64,000 bases of DNA from Diplonema papillatum. Taxonomy: Eukaryota > Euglenozoa > Diplonemea > Diplonemida > Diplonemidae. The notes beneath the pieces are model-generated. The model saw only the letters and a program-made list of their open reading frames with translations. It was not told the origin of the DNA and did not search any database. The stretch lies in assembly GCA_030068145.1 (NCBI GenBank), contig JAPJBO010000920.1, positions 1 through 64,000 on the forward strand, written 5' to 3'. This document shows positions 63,400 to 64,000 of this stretch, one piece after another. How positions within the stretch are numbered: the stretch's first letter is position 1; the number at the start of each line of letters is the position of its first letter. The position numbers and the translations under genes were made by a program.

Positions 63400-64000
63400 A
63401 TCTGTCGTTCACTGTGTTAGACTGGGGTTCGACGCTCGCCTGTCGAACCTCAAGTTCATGTCATCGAAAGTTGGCTCAGCTCATGCGCGCACGCTTAGTT
63501 ACTTTACAATGTAGCTGACCTACGTACTCCCGGTCATTCTATATGGCTTCGGAGTCTAGGAGAACGAGGAGCGGGTGTAACAGGGAAAAGCAAAACTAGG
63601 GAGCTCTGGCTTGCCGAATGGAAAAAGGTCAAGGCAAAAGAGCCAGCACAGCCATCGCTCCGTTTTGCACAAAGCTGTGCTCAAAGCAGCACTGGATGAA
63701 AGAGCTGGTTGAGCTGGGATGTGGTGAAGCCCCTCTTCTGCTGGCAACTGATGGTGCTGGCAAAACAGAGACGGGTCGAAGGCTGGTGTGCGGTATGCCT
63801 TAAACCACGGCAAAGAAGAGCGGACGGCGAAAGTGCACAGTCCGGGTGGCTCCTGATTCGATACAGCTACAAGAGATGCATAACCATGAACACACATATT
63901 GAAAAGCTACCCAACCCGGCTGCCTACCGAATAGAAATGGTCAAGGAAAAAGAGCCTTGCTTCATGAAGGTTTGATGGCGCAGGCATGCAACACCAACCT
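63400..64000. other. No gene recognised at the right edge
   Basis: Open frames of 60-110 codons on both strands overlap each other. No motif supports any of them, although a truncated gene running off the edge cannot be excluded. Confidence 0.3.

Overview
This is a eukaryotic nuclear window with very few host genes. Evidence for this includes APE-type LINE retrotransposons, tRNA-derived SINE-like sequences, terminal-inverted-repeat elements, long minisatellite blocks, a nuclear LSU rRNA pseudogene in antisense, a eukaryotic tRNA-Ser and one spliced MORN-repeat gene. The mix (MORN protein with EF-hand-like C-terminal segments, GC-rich LINEs, heavy satellite load) suggests a protist genome, perhaps an alga or alveolate such as a chromerid. 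The organism assignment is inference only.

Layout. 1-3124: GC-rich LINE-type reverse transcriptase (RT) ORF on the minus strand, running off the left edge, with two tandem 2A-like motifs near its N-terminus. 3.4-4.6 kb: duplicated repeat whose inverted copy lies at 36.8-37.5 kb. 4.6-12.2 kb: a nearly complete two-ORF LINE (ORF1 with a ubiquitin-like domain; ORF2 = APE endonuclease, RT, RNase H, zinc knuckle). 12.3-26.2 kb: a satellite field of three related 30-bp arrays, 16-, 14- and 13-bp arrays and a circularly permuted inverted duplication, plus one intact-looking tRNA-Ser(AGA). 27.0-32.2 kb: an element with 41-bp inverted ends that has been split by two LINE fragments; an uninterrupted copy sits at 57.2-58.2 kb. 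32.5-36.8 kb: another inverted-repeat-bounded segment carrying two small unrecognised ORFs, one with a cysteine-rich zinc-binding pattern. 37.5-40 kb: a decayed LINE between TAG microsatellites. 40.6-45.6 kb: the MORN gene (two phase-compatible exons) with three extra tandem copies of its 5' end. 46.9-49.7 kb: an inverted-repeat element holding a perfect 37-bp hairpin and a large foldback. 50.2-51.8 kb: split LSU rRNA pseudogene. 52.4-53.2 kb: satellite. 53.6-54.1 kb: exon of a CDF/ZnT cation transporter and a partial duplicate. 54.5-64 kb: foldbacks, the intact SINE-pair element and sequence without recognisable genes.

Most of the window is explained by successive mobile-element insertions and satellite expansion. 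The most unusual features are the tandem 2A-like module, the ubiquitin-like domain in a LINE ORF1, the head-to-head tRNA-derived pair enclosed by inverted repeats, the shared 30-bp frame of three satellite families, and the amplified gene head upstream of the MORN gene.
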